Positions 22,155 to 32,613 of a stretch of 64,000 nt of DNA are shown in pieces. How positions within the stretch are numbered: position 1 is the first letter of the stretch; each line of letters starts with the position of its first letter. This stretch comes from Scilla litardierei (lineage: Eukaryota > Streptophyta > Magnoliopsida > Asparagales > Asparagaceae). Location: NCBI GenBank assembly GCA_030789695.1, contig CM061139.1, forward strand, positions 106,614,837 through 106,678,836, given 5' to 3'. The notes under the pieces are model-generated. The model saw only the letters and a program-made list of their open reading frames with translations. It did not search any database and had not been told where the DNA came from. The position numbers and the translations under genes were made by a program.

Positions 22155-24721
22155 TGAAAGGGGTTGATGGACCCTTAGGGCACAATACTATGTTTGTCCT
22201 ACATCGGACGGACTATAGAAGCAGAAAAATAACAGCGGAAATAAATAAATCGTTAAACTATTTAACGAACACCCTAAGGCTTCAAGACCCTAAGCTAGGA
22301 TCTCTGCTAACTTGGGGTGGATCAGACCACCCCAAGCAAGATCTAATGCTACTGCGACATAATAATTAATGAAAGCTAATTAACCACATACTCGAGACCT
22401 TGCTTGCACCGGCAAGGTGCACCGAACCGCCTTCTGTTCCCCAAGCTTGCCGTCTCTGCGCTCCCGAGCTGATCTACCCGTAGCGAGCCGACACTGTGCC
22501 TCTGGGCCAACCACTTGTCGAAGAAGATTCACTTGAGCTCGATCCGACATCTTAGACTTTAGATCAAAATCCAAATTCTTCTCGTCGTTTTGCTAGAATG
22601 AATGCGAAGGAAACAGAAGAAAATGGGAGAGAATAATTTTCGGTCTCGAATTTTGAGCGTGCTCAAAACTTTTGGGAGCTTCTTAATTTTTAGAGACTTG
22701 GTGCAAGTTTTCAAGGAGAGTGTTGACACCTATTTATATAGGCGGCCGGCCCTCCCATTCTCTTCATATTCGATGTGAGACTAAATTAAAGTTAGAGAAT
22801 TAATTAAGTTAGGTTGCCTTTCATAAAGGCTAAACTTTAACGAATTAATTCTCCCTCACCGTTGAGCTTTAGAAATGATACAACCTATCAATTCGAAGAG
22901 CTATGAACGATGAACGCATAGGAACAAATGGCGACGAATTTCGACTTCGTTTGACCCCTCAAGCAATTGCTCAAAATTGAGCAAAAAGTCACAATTTGGC
23001 TAATTTCGTAGCCGTCGCAACCCTCCTAAGGGTTTTGGAAGTTTGGGCCCTTCAGGTGGGGCCCACGGCCAGATGGGCGAGCCCAAAGGGCATGCCCAGC
23101 CAATCTGGGCACCAGCTCGCACCTGGGCATGCGGGCTGACCCACCCGCTACAGTGCGAGCGGGTTTGACCCGCTCGTACAACGGGTGGGTCATTACCCGT
23201 CTGCCAGGAGGGCTTGCCCGCCCACAGAGCGGGCGGGCTCAGCCCGCTCTATGGGTTGGGCTCAGCGGGCTCTGGCCTGAGCCCGCCTGTTTGGTGGGCT
23301 GGGCTTGCCCCTGCCCAGTTGGGTGGGCTAGCCCTATCCAACTGGGTCAGGTTAGACCAGAACTGGGCAAAAGCCCAGTTTTGGCCTTTTGAGCCATAAC
23401 TTGAGTTCTACAACTCCGATTGGGCCAATTCCAGATTCTTTGGAAAGCTTGGTTCGAATGGGACCATCCCCAAAGAGCCATTTATCCATTTCTATGCATT
23501 TATATGTTTCAAAATATCGTTATAAACTATTTATAATGGATTTTAAACCTGTTTGCATCAAATGCATTAATCCCATTCTGCATTCTACTAACGCTGAAGT
23601 CGCAAACAATTTGCGACATTATTAAATCTCATTTAATTGTTGAAAAATTATGCGACCTTATTAAATCCTATTTAATATAGGTCGACTTAACTCTCTAAAG
23701 ACTTTAATTATTCTCGTGCACCCAAGTGTACTCCTTTTAAATTCTTCATATTACTAAGACGCAAACCGAACTCGGTGTGATATCCTATAACCTGACCCTT
23801 ACTACAGGTTAAGGCTCGAAACCCATAGAAGATAGTAACCACGAGTAGCAGGTGTCGTCCTGTTTCAGAATCATACTTACGTGATTGACCCATCGACAAA
23901 AGTGTCGTCGGGATTACTCTGACTGTGTCAGTGATGAATACCGCAGTTTTAGTCCCTTCGTCACAACTATGTCCCTGCATAGCCTAGGGTATGGTAAACC
24001 GTCAACCCTACTAGCCAGCGGTCTTTGTTATATACACGTTGTACATCCTACTACATAACCCGACCGAGGTTTAGCACAAAGAACCGTACTAAGCCCGTGA
24101 CACTAACTTCCCTTTAACGGAAGAGACGAATCCCATCTTAGTCAATTATTTACCTCGTATGCTTCAGGTGTCACCCAACCTAAGACCTTTCAGCAGGCCT
24201 GGCCTCGAAGCTAGATCATAGATCTAAGTGACACTATTCACACACAGATTTGTACAAATGACTTCAGGTCTTAAGGACCAACTTTCCTATCATCACTATA
24301 GAGTTATTAATGACAATTCAGTTAAAATTTAACCATTTAATAACTCTTAATTGGGTCATTCAGTGAACTCATTCTCTAATGAGCACCTGTGCCTTGTCTT
24401 CGACTTCGCCAGGTCGAAGATTACGAGATCATCATTACCCTACAGGGTAAGACAAAGACACAGTGCTCTGTCTGATGTGCCGATATCCTTTTCTCGACAC
24501 ATCTATGACCACGAACGTTTTAAGACTTAATTTCTTGTCAGTCATTTACTTCTCACAATTGAGATCTACATCTAGATACATAATGACCTCACTTTTAGTC
24601 TAAGGAAATTGTCCAAGTATTTGATTTATAGAATTTATACTAGGACAATTATTACCTTTTGTATTTGCGAACAAGATGTTATATAAGGATAAATTGCCTC
24701 AAGGGCACATATCTTCCTACA
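22155..24721 (-). repeat. Element E 5' LTR
   Basis: The LTR is 2567 bp, TG...CA in both orientations. On the minus strand it starts TGTAGGAAGAT and ends CCCCTTTCA. It contains a TATA box (22731-22740) and a locally G+C-rich segment (23040-23390) of repeated GGGC/GCCC words. Only one LTR is present in the window. Confidence 0.8.
22731..22740 (-). promoter_or_regulatory. TATA box, element E LTR
   Basis: The minus strand reads TATATAAATA just downstream of a G+C-rich GGCCGGCCGCC stretch. This is a good core promoter for leftward transcription, with initiation expected near 22700. Confidence 0.6.
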
Positions 24722-24897
24722 GTTATTCCCTGTAATCCCTTGATGTTTTATAATTAGAACTTCATTGATTTCATGTATCTAACAATAACCTAGGGTAGAG
24801 CTAGTACTCAATCACCCAACCTCTCTACGAACGACCCATATAATGCTACGACGACAGTCGTGCACTTGTGGATTACAAATGATATAAAACCCTAACA
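24722..24897 (+). repeat. Element F LTR, 3' tail only
   Basis: The segment ends CCCTAACA immediately before a tRNA-Asp-type PBS, as expected for the end of a gypsy 5' LTR. The rest of the LTR is cut off by element E. Confidence 0.6.
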
Positions 24898-24903
24898 GGT
24901 TTT

Positions 24904-24921
24904 TGGTACCGTTGCCGGGGA
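24904..24921 (+). other. Primer binding site, tRNA-Asp type, element F
   Basis: TGGTACCGTTGCCGGGGA matches 16 of 18 bases of the complement of the plant tRNA-Asp 3' end, the primer typical of Athila/Tat gypsy elements. Confidence 0.8.
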
Positions 24922-25076
24922 GGTTGCGCTTGATTGATATTAGTTTGGTCTATTGGTTCGTTAGACTACATGCTTATATAAAAACTATAAATAAATAAAC
25001 AAAATTTTTCCCACCACCTGATTATCAATTGTGCAATTCTCTTGTACCACTGACGCACTTCTCTTAGTCCTATATT

Positions 25077-26181
25077 TTGTTTGCGATGCAATTGGAGAAT
25101 ATGTGGACGCCTGATGGAATATTTATTGGAGATTTTGATGCCTCGACATTATATGGTGCTCAGATGGGAGTTAGAAATGATCTTACACAGGTTGCAACAT
25201 TTTGCAAAGCTTGTGGGATGCAGGGGCATGGAGCAAGCCATTGCCCACACTATATCCACCCCTACACCCCACACTCATATAACTACAACTGCCCTATGAA
25301 CCCTTCCATCCATACCCCGAAATGTACACACCCCCACCTCCGCCAAAAGTCCCACATGGATATTGTATTGGAGAACCCCATTGCAACCCAAAGCCAATGG
25401 ACTCCACCACCTCTGTTTCCACCACCGAAGTCTAACCTTGAGTTGTTATTGGAGAGCTCCCTTGCAGACCAAGGCACGCTGACTTCACCACCTCCACCAC
25501 CTCCACCACCTACACCAAATTTCTGTCTTGAGTTGTTGTTGGAGAACTCTCTCTTAAACCAAGGCAAATGGACTTCGCCAACTCTGTTTTCACCACTAAG
25601 GTCTAGCCTTGCACTCCTCCCAGAAAGCACCCTTTCTAACCATGGCCAGACTCCACCTTCCCTCTCTACCAAGACGATACCTACATTCAAGAGATTGCCC
25701 AAAATCTATGCCGACTACCCATATCACGAGGGCAGTCAGAAATACATGTCAGGGACCCGATCATTGAGCCTACATAGCAACAAAAAGGAGAGCATCTGGG
25801 GACTGCAGCCACATCTTACGAATCATTTACAGCATGCACCACGAAAGGTAACTCATACGATTTATAACTTAAAAATTTTGATATGAGTTTATCCTCACAT
25901 GCAAGTACAACCTCAGAGACACTGGTTACCGAAGACCACATCCTACATCACACTTTTTCTGACGACGAGATGGATGATGGGACTTTCGTTAGGAGTGAGG
26001 GGAACATGATGAGATCCTTTGCCACTATAGATGGAACCGAAATTTACTTGGATGAGAGCAGGATTTTAGACATCGAAAAGCCCAAGCCACTCCTCCCACT
26101 TGATCGCATCCCTCACTTTATACCATGTGAGAGCACCAAGGAGGCCATGGAGCATGTCCATATCGATGAAGAGGATACACG
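25077..26181 (+). pseudogene. Element F coding region, first part (zinc knuckle, Pro-rich)
   Basis: The first frame (25077-25886) contains a CX2CX4HX4C knuckle (CKACGMQGHGASHC, about 25203-25245), followed by a proline-rich segment with PPPPPPPP and repeated LLLES/LLLEN words. Local duplication of a unit of about 90 bp seems to have built this segment. A second frame starts at 25883, overlapping the first stop (ATGA), and is acidic. The knuckle and PBS suggest a gag-like product of a non-autonomous gypsy element; the usual retrotransposon gag core is not visible. The second frame is cut by element B and continues in frame at 36176. Confidence 0.55.
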
Positions 26182-26762
26182 TGTAACGGTCACTTTCCGA
26201 TCGTATGTATTTTTAGCGAGTAGCTGTGTTTCTTGTGCATTTTGTGTTTAGATTTTTATTACCATTGTCCGTAGTTCAGTTGCGCGACCGAACCTCGTAT
26301 TCTCGACCCTCTCGGAGGCGCGATCACCTCGGTACCTTCTTTGTAATTTTCGGACGCCCATGGACTTATCTGCTTATCTTATTATAATTAATAAAATATT
26401 TTTTTATAAATTTTGATATTAATTGGGTCTGTGCTATTTTGAAACCCAACAAGGAGGCCATGGAGCATGTCCATATCGATGAAGAGGATACACGTGTAAC
26501 GGTCACTTTCCGATCGTATGTATTTTTAGCGAGTAGCTGTGTTTCTTGTGCATTTTGTGTTTAGATTTTTATTACCATTGTCTGTAGTTCAGTTGCACGA
26601 CCGAACCCCGTATTCTCGACCCTCTCGGAGGCGCGATCACCTCGGTACCTTCTTTGTAATTTTCGGACGCCCATGGACTTATCTGCTTATCTTATTATAA
26701 TTAATAAAATATTTTTTATAAATTTTGATATTAATTGGGTCTGTGCTATTTTGAAACCCAAC
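26138..26762. repeat. 313-bp tandem duplication over the F/B junction
   Basis: Two near-identical units (26138-26450 and 26451-26762) each contain about 44 bp of F coding sequence ending in ACACG, plus the first ~268 bp of the B LTR. The duplication therefore happened after B inserted. It left an extra partial LTR with its own TSD copy (26177-26181) upstream of the real one (26490-26494). Confidence 0.9.
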
Positions 26763-28411
26763 TACTACACTACTCTTTTTATACCAATTTTTTTTACAAC
26801 GAATAATGTTACATTGTTTTGTTTTCTAAGGGGAAACAGTGAGTCAAACCAAAATTTTTCTAAAATGAAAACTCTTTACTATCAACCTATAATATATTAA
26901 CCACGTTCTCTCTCCTACTCTTATAAGCTAACCTAGGTTCTACTCAGGCCGCACCCTACCCTACAAAACAAGAGGAAACAAGCCCCCTCACGTGCTGTCC
27001 CTACTATTCTTATTTAACAAAACCCTAGATTTATAGTTTGCTTCTCCCTACAACTTCAGCCGCCCCAATCATCTCTCCCCCACGCCCATGCACTCGCGAA
27101 CCCAGCTCCACGTCGCACGATCCTCGCCATTCACCGAACAAACCCTCTCCAATCGAGCTTCCGCCCACCGCCGAAACGACGCCAACTCGCGGCCTCCACT
27201 GCCGCCGTGTGCCTGCTCCGACCCCATCCCGAAGCCGCTGTCCCTGAACAACCTCCCTCTCGCTCTCTTCGACCTGAGCTCCGACCTCATACCCCGGCGC
27301 CTTCACCAAGAACCCATGCCACGAACTCGACTCCGGCACTGTCAACATCCACCCAGCGCCACTCGGGACACACCGCCGTTCGCCTCATCAGTCCGACACC
27401 GCCACAAACTCTGACCCCGCCTCCAAGAGCCGTTGCAGTGTCCTCTACCGACATCCATCCTCCCAAGGCTGCCTTTCCCCTGCGAATCACCGGCCAAGCA
27501 CGGCGGCAAGGCCCAGCTCCGACCACACACCCGAACGCCGACCTGATCTGCTACTCACGCCGAATGCTGGCCATCTCCACGCAAGATCCTCGCCGCCCAC
27601 CATTTTTCCGTAGTGCAGACTGCCCACGCCGCCTCCCATCTCCACCTCCTCGGCACCTCGCCGCTCTCCGCTCTCCCCTGGCTTCTCCGGCGACCCAAGC
27701 AAGCCGCGGCCACCTCCTTTCCTCCATCAGCAACACTTGCTACCCTTCCTCCTTCCTCTCCCTTCCTTCGACCCAGAGGCAGCCAACGCCTCCCCCTCTG
27801 ATCATCCCCGTCCTACCAGAGCGCCGCTGCCCAGCCCTAGCTGTAGGCCGCTGCCCCTTGTCGTTGTCCCCCTTGCCGCAGTCACTGCTGTGCCCCCCAC
27901 CTGCATGCAGAAACAAGATGAAGAGCAGCGGTGAGTGCACGTGACTCTTGTTACCTTCGCAATGTATATAAACTAGTATTTAATTGAGTCTGTTCTCTTT
28001 TGTAGCATTTCCCTAGTACATTTTTTAGGTCAGAAGCTAAAGAGTAGCATGATAAAGGATAAAGTCGTTTCCACTCAACCCAGTACCCTACGCTATTACT
28101 AACCTATAGGCTGTAAGTTTCCTCTAATTGGTATGATTATAGAGCATTATGTGAGCTGTAGGGTTGGTGGAATCATTATATTTTATATTATGATATAATC
28201 AGTGTGTCACCCCTATTAGTTAATAAAATTTTAATTAGTTTAATCTATACGTTTATACGTCAGTCAGGTGGTAGTTTTCTGAGTTGTATTTATAACAATG
28301 GAAACTTGTATATTAATGTAGGCTATGTTGGTAACATGAGAGATAGACAGTACATAAGGGAGTAAGTGTTATTGTATCCTTTAGCTTGACACTTTGAATC
28401 CGTTGATACAG

Positions 28412-28558
28412 AGATCCCGACGCCTCCTACCCGTCGTCCTCGTCTTCCCCTCACTGTCCGTACCTGTCTCGCTGCACTAACCGCGGCCGAGGAATTCCAG
28501 ACGACGCCGACATTTCGCCGTTCGGACCCAACTTCCGCTTGTTGGACGACATCACGAG
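28412..28558 (+). other. Exon-like block 2 inside element B LTR
   Basis: It is preceded by a TTGATACAG acceptor and followed by GAG|GTTGG. One frame reads through it (DPDASYPSSSSSPHCPYLSR..., ending LLDDITR), and the 3' LTR copy at about 34490-34640 keeps it open with a few substitutions. The protein is not recognised. Splicing is inferred only from sequence. Confidence 0.35.
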
Positions 28559-29154
28559 GTTGGTTTCCCTAACGAGTAGTAAAACCCACACCGTAGCTAA
28601 CCAAAACCTAAATTAAAATTGGTCAACTTGAACTAAATTTATTTTCAGCATCTGTAAAATGTTGCCACCGTAAGAAAGATCGACAATCGGACAACTTTTC
28701 TGTGCACATAGGGTAGTGGTCGATCTAGGTTGAATCAACATCAAAACGTGACTTTGACGAATAGGGTAGTCCCGTAATCTAGAAACAAACCCTAATAGGA
28801 CTTGATGAAAATCGCGACCTGACACCGTCGTCGTGACACGGTTTCAGACGGACTACCGCGGACGCGACGCCTGGACGAGACGCCCCAGACGGACGACACA
28901 CTCGCCACCACAGGCAAGTGTACTCACTTGCACTTTTGGCCGTGGCTTGGTCCTAAACTGCTAGAACTATTAGATTGTGAACAATAGAACCGGACGTGAA
29001 ATGATAGCGTCCGGGACACCCTGACGACTTAGACTTGACGACGAAGTCTAAGCGTAACAACAACAACTTTTGACACCGTAGGGTTATCTTGTGTGTGCGT
29101 GCGTGTGGACCCCCTAGAAGAACTATCCCTGTCTTGTAACGTCGTGTCTTGTTT

Positions 29155-29302
29155 TGCACAGCCTGCGGGCAATAAGGCACTCTCCGAGTGATCCCTTGTA
29201 CTGATACACAGCCTGTGAGCAATAGGGCACTCTCCGAGTGATCCCTTGTACTGATACACAGCCTGCGGGTAATAGAGCACTCTCCGAGTGATCCCTTGTA
29301 CG
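29155..29302 (+). repeat. 50-bp tandem repeat (about 3 units) in element B 5' LTR
   Basis: GCCTG starts each unit at 29161, 29211 and 29261, and all units share CACTCTCCGAGTGATCCC. The 3' LTR has the same array at 35241, 35291 and 35341. The inner words CACTC and GAGTG form a small inverted repeat in each unit. Confidence 0.9.
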
Positions 29303-29692
29303 GACTTGTCTTGTCATGAGCACTTGGGTTAGGGTAGGGTTAAGCGTGCACACGGGAAGAGGGTCTGATCCCCTTCGAACCGTAAGGCGTGAACCCTTCG
29401 AGTCACACGTGTCTGGTCTTGTCGTGTCCTGTCCTGTCTTGCTGATCTTGTCACGTCTTGTCAAGACCCGTTTAGGTTAGTCCCGTAGTCGATAGCACAC
29501 GCTACAACTACTACTTGCTACGCTTTACTTTCCTGCTGCGTTTACTTCCTTTTGATACTCTGTTATAACCCCAGTATGCTAATCAACCAGTAAAATGTTG
29601 TTTAAAAGTTCGGTACACTTGCAGTAGAGTCTAACCCTTTTTGTAGACTGTAACTGACGTACAGTTCCTTTCTTTTGGGTGTTGTACGTTAG

Positions 29693-29826
29693 GTGTCGAG
29701 CCAGAGTTCATGGACGAGGCAGACTTACTGGAGTACGTGGAGCCTGAGGACGTCGTCCCAGAGCACGTGCCTGACGAGGACCAGACCTTGAGGACTTTTC
29801 AGTCGCCGCCTTTAAGAGGTTACTAA
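29693..29826 (+). other. Acidic terminal exon-like ORF in element B 5' LTR
   Basis: After an acceptor-like TACGTTAG, the frame reads EPEFMDEADLLEYVEP and ends in TAA at 29824-29826. It is rich in Asp, Glu, Val and Pro. The 3' LTR copy (35773-35912) keeps the frame with mostly conservative changes (EPEFVDETDLPEYVEP). Element C has a related frame at the same place. It may be the last exon of a small LTR-encoded protein; no function is known to me. Confidence 0.45.
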
Positions 29827-30098
29827 TTTTAGTTTGCTCTTTCGATAGTTTGTTGCCATGCTTAGGTTTCTCTTTTTAGACTTTTGTACTCGCTGGATAT
29901 TATCTCTCTATATTAATGAATGCCACTTTCTTTCTGTACTTTCTATTGTTCCGAATCTTATTAATGCAATAACCTGAAAACTTTAAAATGGTAACCCTAC
30001 AGACGCTTATTGGGTCCGAGCTTCACAGCTTCGGCCTAAGCGGGCCTTGTCACGTTTTGCTTCTGTCGTTTTGGGAAGCGGGGCGTGACAGGTTTTAG

Positions 30099-30116
30099 TG
30101 GTGGCCCATGCAGGTC
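30099..30116 (+). other. Primer binding site, tRNA-Ile type, element B
   Basis: TGGTGGCCCATGCAGGTC lies eight bases after the LTR end. As far as I recall it is an exact complement of the 3' 18 bases of plant tRNA-Ile (AAU), CCA included. Confidence 0.7.
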
Positions 30117-32613
30117 ATGCAAAAAGTTCGGAACAATAAAAGTACCGCATTCATTTAATATCCATGTACAAGTCTAAATTAGGTTTTTCCAGTCTTACAT
30201 GGTAGGAAGACTTAGATAGACATCCAGCTTTAATAGTCAGGCGCCTTGGTTAAGATTTAGTCATACACGTATTAGGATACCTTAGTAGCCCTTACTTGAC
30301 TCTAACCGTGTTAGATTTCTAGAGCCCTTCTTTTAGTCGTTCGCTCGGGTCCATCTACTTCGTGCCCAGCAGAACGTAATCTTGATTCTCTTAGGGGCCC
30401 TTCCCTGAGATCTCTCTATTACAGTCTAGTTCATTAGGAAGACTTAGTGCTGAGTTCTCCTGATCTTTAGATGGCCCGATGACTAGAACCCCTAACTTCT
30501 AGCGTCTTACTGATCATTACACTTTTGTGTTATCGGCCGTAGAGTTCCATCGTCGCTTTCATGAATCATATCCTAGGTGTATCCATCATGCGATCATTTT
30601 CCTTTCTCCCGATTCATGTGATCGTTTTCTGACGATTATCGTTGATCCTTCAAGTCTTTCCCTTTGCCAATTCTGCTTCCTCTAAAAGTATTTTCGAAAT
30701 TCCTTATTAAGTTCATCGCTCAGCTTAATTTCTTTGAAAACCCCTTTATTATATATTTAAAATTTCTTGTTTTTCGGTTGAGTTAAAATTCGTTCACTGA
30801 TTTTGAAACCTTCTTGGTCGTAAGTTTTTTTAAGTTACTATCTCGTACTTATTTTCAAATCGGTATCTTTCGTATTTCAGTTTTAAGACATTGTTATCAT
30901 TTGATAATTCAATATATATATTATTCTTTTTCTAAACTACAAAAATTTATTTCTAACCATTTACCGTACGTACTTTTAGAATATTTTCTAAACTAAAGAG
31001 AACTTTAATTTTTTTTGTATATATATATATAACAGCCCTATGTTCATCGTGCTTATACTTCAAGAATCTTGTTTAAACTTATTTTCATTTGCAAAACAAT
31101 CACTACCTCACTCTCCTCTTTTTCATTCGTCTAACTTTTTTTTTTCCGAGTTGTAATATTTTCTTCCATCTGCTCACTACTTCTACATTTTTAGATAAGT
31201 ATAAAGTATATGGTACCATATTTTACACGAAATTCTCCTTTCATCTATCTAATTATTTTGAGCAATATTTTTGTTCTACCCAACCAGCTATCTCCTTACC
31301 CCACCTTATTTGAACTCGTTCCTTCCGATCTTATTTCGTTACACTTTTGGCTTCTGTTTCCCTTCTTTTGTAGTTGTCTGTGTTATCTCCAGTTTAGTAG
31401 TGGGCCTTTGGTTTGTGACGTCGTCGTGGTGCATGTATATAGGAGTGTGTGTGGACCTGTATGAGTGTGCTACCCTTAGGATCTTAATGATTATCTCTTG
31501 TGTCATGTGTGTATAATCAGTGTGGTTCTAATACATGTAAGAAGTTGTCTGGATGATGGTATTCATATGGGTGTGAATTGCGTCATAGCAGGAAACTCCT
31601 TGGACTTAGCCTTTCGTATTATAGTATAGGTTATCCTTGGCTGCATGTGATTGTATCAAAACTTTTGTTTTCTTTTGAACCAAAATCTTTAAAGTTTTGA
31701 ACTAGCTCACAAAGATCACACCCCTTATCCTCCCTCACCCATTACCATAACTCCACACGTTTTCCCACACGTTTGTAAACATTCTTTTCTGCGCTTTCCC
31801 TCTTCAGGAGTGTTGATATTTTATTTTTTTAATTGTTATGATATTGTTAGTACTAGCTATTATTGTTATAGGGTTATGTTTGCGGGTATGCTTAGAGTGA
31901 GGTGAGATATGTTGTACCGATGGATAGTTGATTTTGGAACACAAAGATATTAGATTAGATTTCTTTGGGTGAGAAGAATGAGGTGTCCAAGACTTATTTA
32001 TAATACAAATGTGTGACCGACTCAATGGAGAATTCTGGTTGGATGAAATTTTATGCGGGAGAGGAGAACTTATTAGACCTGAAACTTGGACGAATGGTAA
32101 ATATGAGTAACTAGGAATGTATGGTATGATTTAGAGTGATCATGAGAATGAGCAGAACATTTAACGATCAAGACTTGATTATTAAGTTGACGCGAGAAGA
32201 CCTTGGAGATAACACGACATGTTGAGATGAATGGACGGTTAGGTAGACGGATTTAGTTTGATTAGGAGATTAGATGATGGAGGTAAGGATAGATGTGGCT
32301 TAATGGTTCATAGATTATGGAGGATGAATTTATGAGACGACATGATGGAGAATATATATATTGAGAACGGGATGATTGTTGATCTGTAGACGGTGATGTG
32401 GATTTATAGTTAAGTGCTATGGTATGATTCTAGTTGTAGCATTAGCCAGTGGAGAGACGAGATATGATGGATTATTTGAGGAACGATGTTTGAAGTTATA
32501 AGATTAGCAATCATTATGTGTAGATATGAGAGTTGCAAGCATAGTATTTATAGATAATATTATTATTAGTATGAGTGATTCCGAGGACGGAATCATTTCT
32601 AAAGTGGGTAAAA
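30117..32613 (+). other. Element B internal region, non-coding
   Basis: The first half (to about 31380) is pyrimidine-rich on the plus strand; the second half is rich in G, A and T. The switch lies at CCAGTTTAGTAGTGGGCC (about 31389), a sequence also present at the switch in element C. No retroviral protein motif is visible in any frame. A tail CCGAGGACGGAAT precedes the purine-rich tract before the 3' LTR. Confidence 0.7.

Larger units (their letters stand above)
20045..24721 (-). mobile_element. Element E: truncated Ty1/copia retrotransposon, minus strand
   Basis: From right to left this is an LTR (24721 to 22155), a tRNA-iMet-type PBS, a leader of about 1.5 kb, and gag, which continues at 8704-8477 after D. 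No protease, integrase, reverse transcriptase or second LTR is found at the left end. The copy was therefore truncated, or its left part was replaced by the CTCGGYCGAG block. The outer LTR end abuts the LTR tail of F, so E appears to have entered F's LTR. The matching TSD cannot be tested because the other end is missing. Confidence 0.8.
26495..30090 (+). repeat. Element B 5' LTR
   Basis: The LTR is 3596 bp. Order: an AT-rich start, a G+C- and Pro-codon-rich block (27050-27930) ending in a donor-like CAGCG|GTGAGT site, an exon-like block (28412-28558) between a CAG acceptor and a GAG|GTTGG donor, a 50-bp tandem repeat (29155-29302), an acidic exon (29693-29826), then the G+C-rich LTR end. The 245-codon frame at 27207-27944 is open but low in complexity and is not kept as one frame in the 3' LTR, so I do not call it a gene. 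Confidence 0.9.

Noticed and set aside
23129..23399. Gly/Ala/Trp/Leu-rich ORFs in the element E LTR
   Set aside because: They come from repeated GGGC/GCCC words in the LTR and run in several frames; no protein features.
26182..26494. Left boundary of element B at 26182
   Set aside because: That LTR start belongs to the upstream unit of a tandem duplication; the contiguous LTR begins at 26495, with TSD ACACG at 26490-26494.
27207..27944. 245-codon open frame in the element B 5' LTR
   Set aside because: It is Pro/Ser/Arg-rich and low in complexity, lies in a G+C-rich leader with long frames in several phases on both strands, and is not kept as the same frame in the 3' LTR.
29155..29302. CRISPR-like array
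   Set aside because: Units are directly adjacent with no variable spacers, inside a plant LTR. It is an ordinary tandem repeat.
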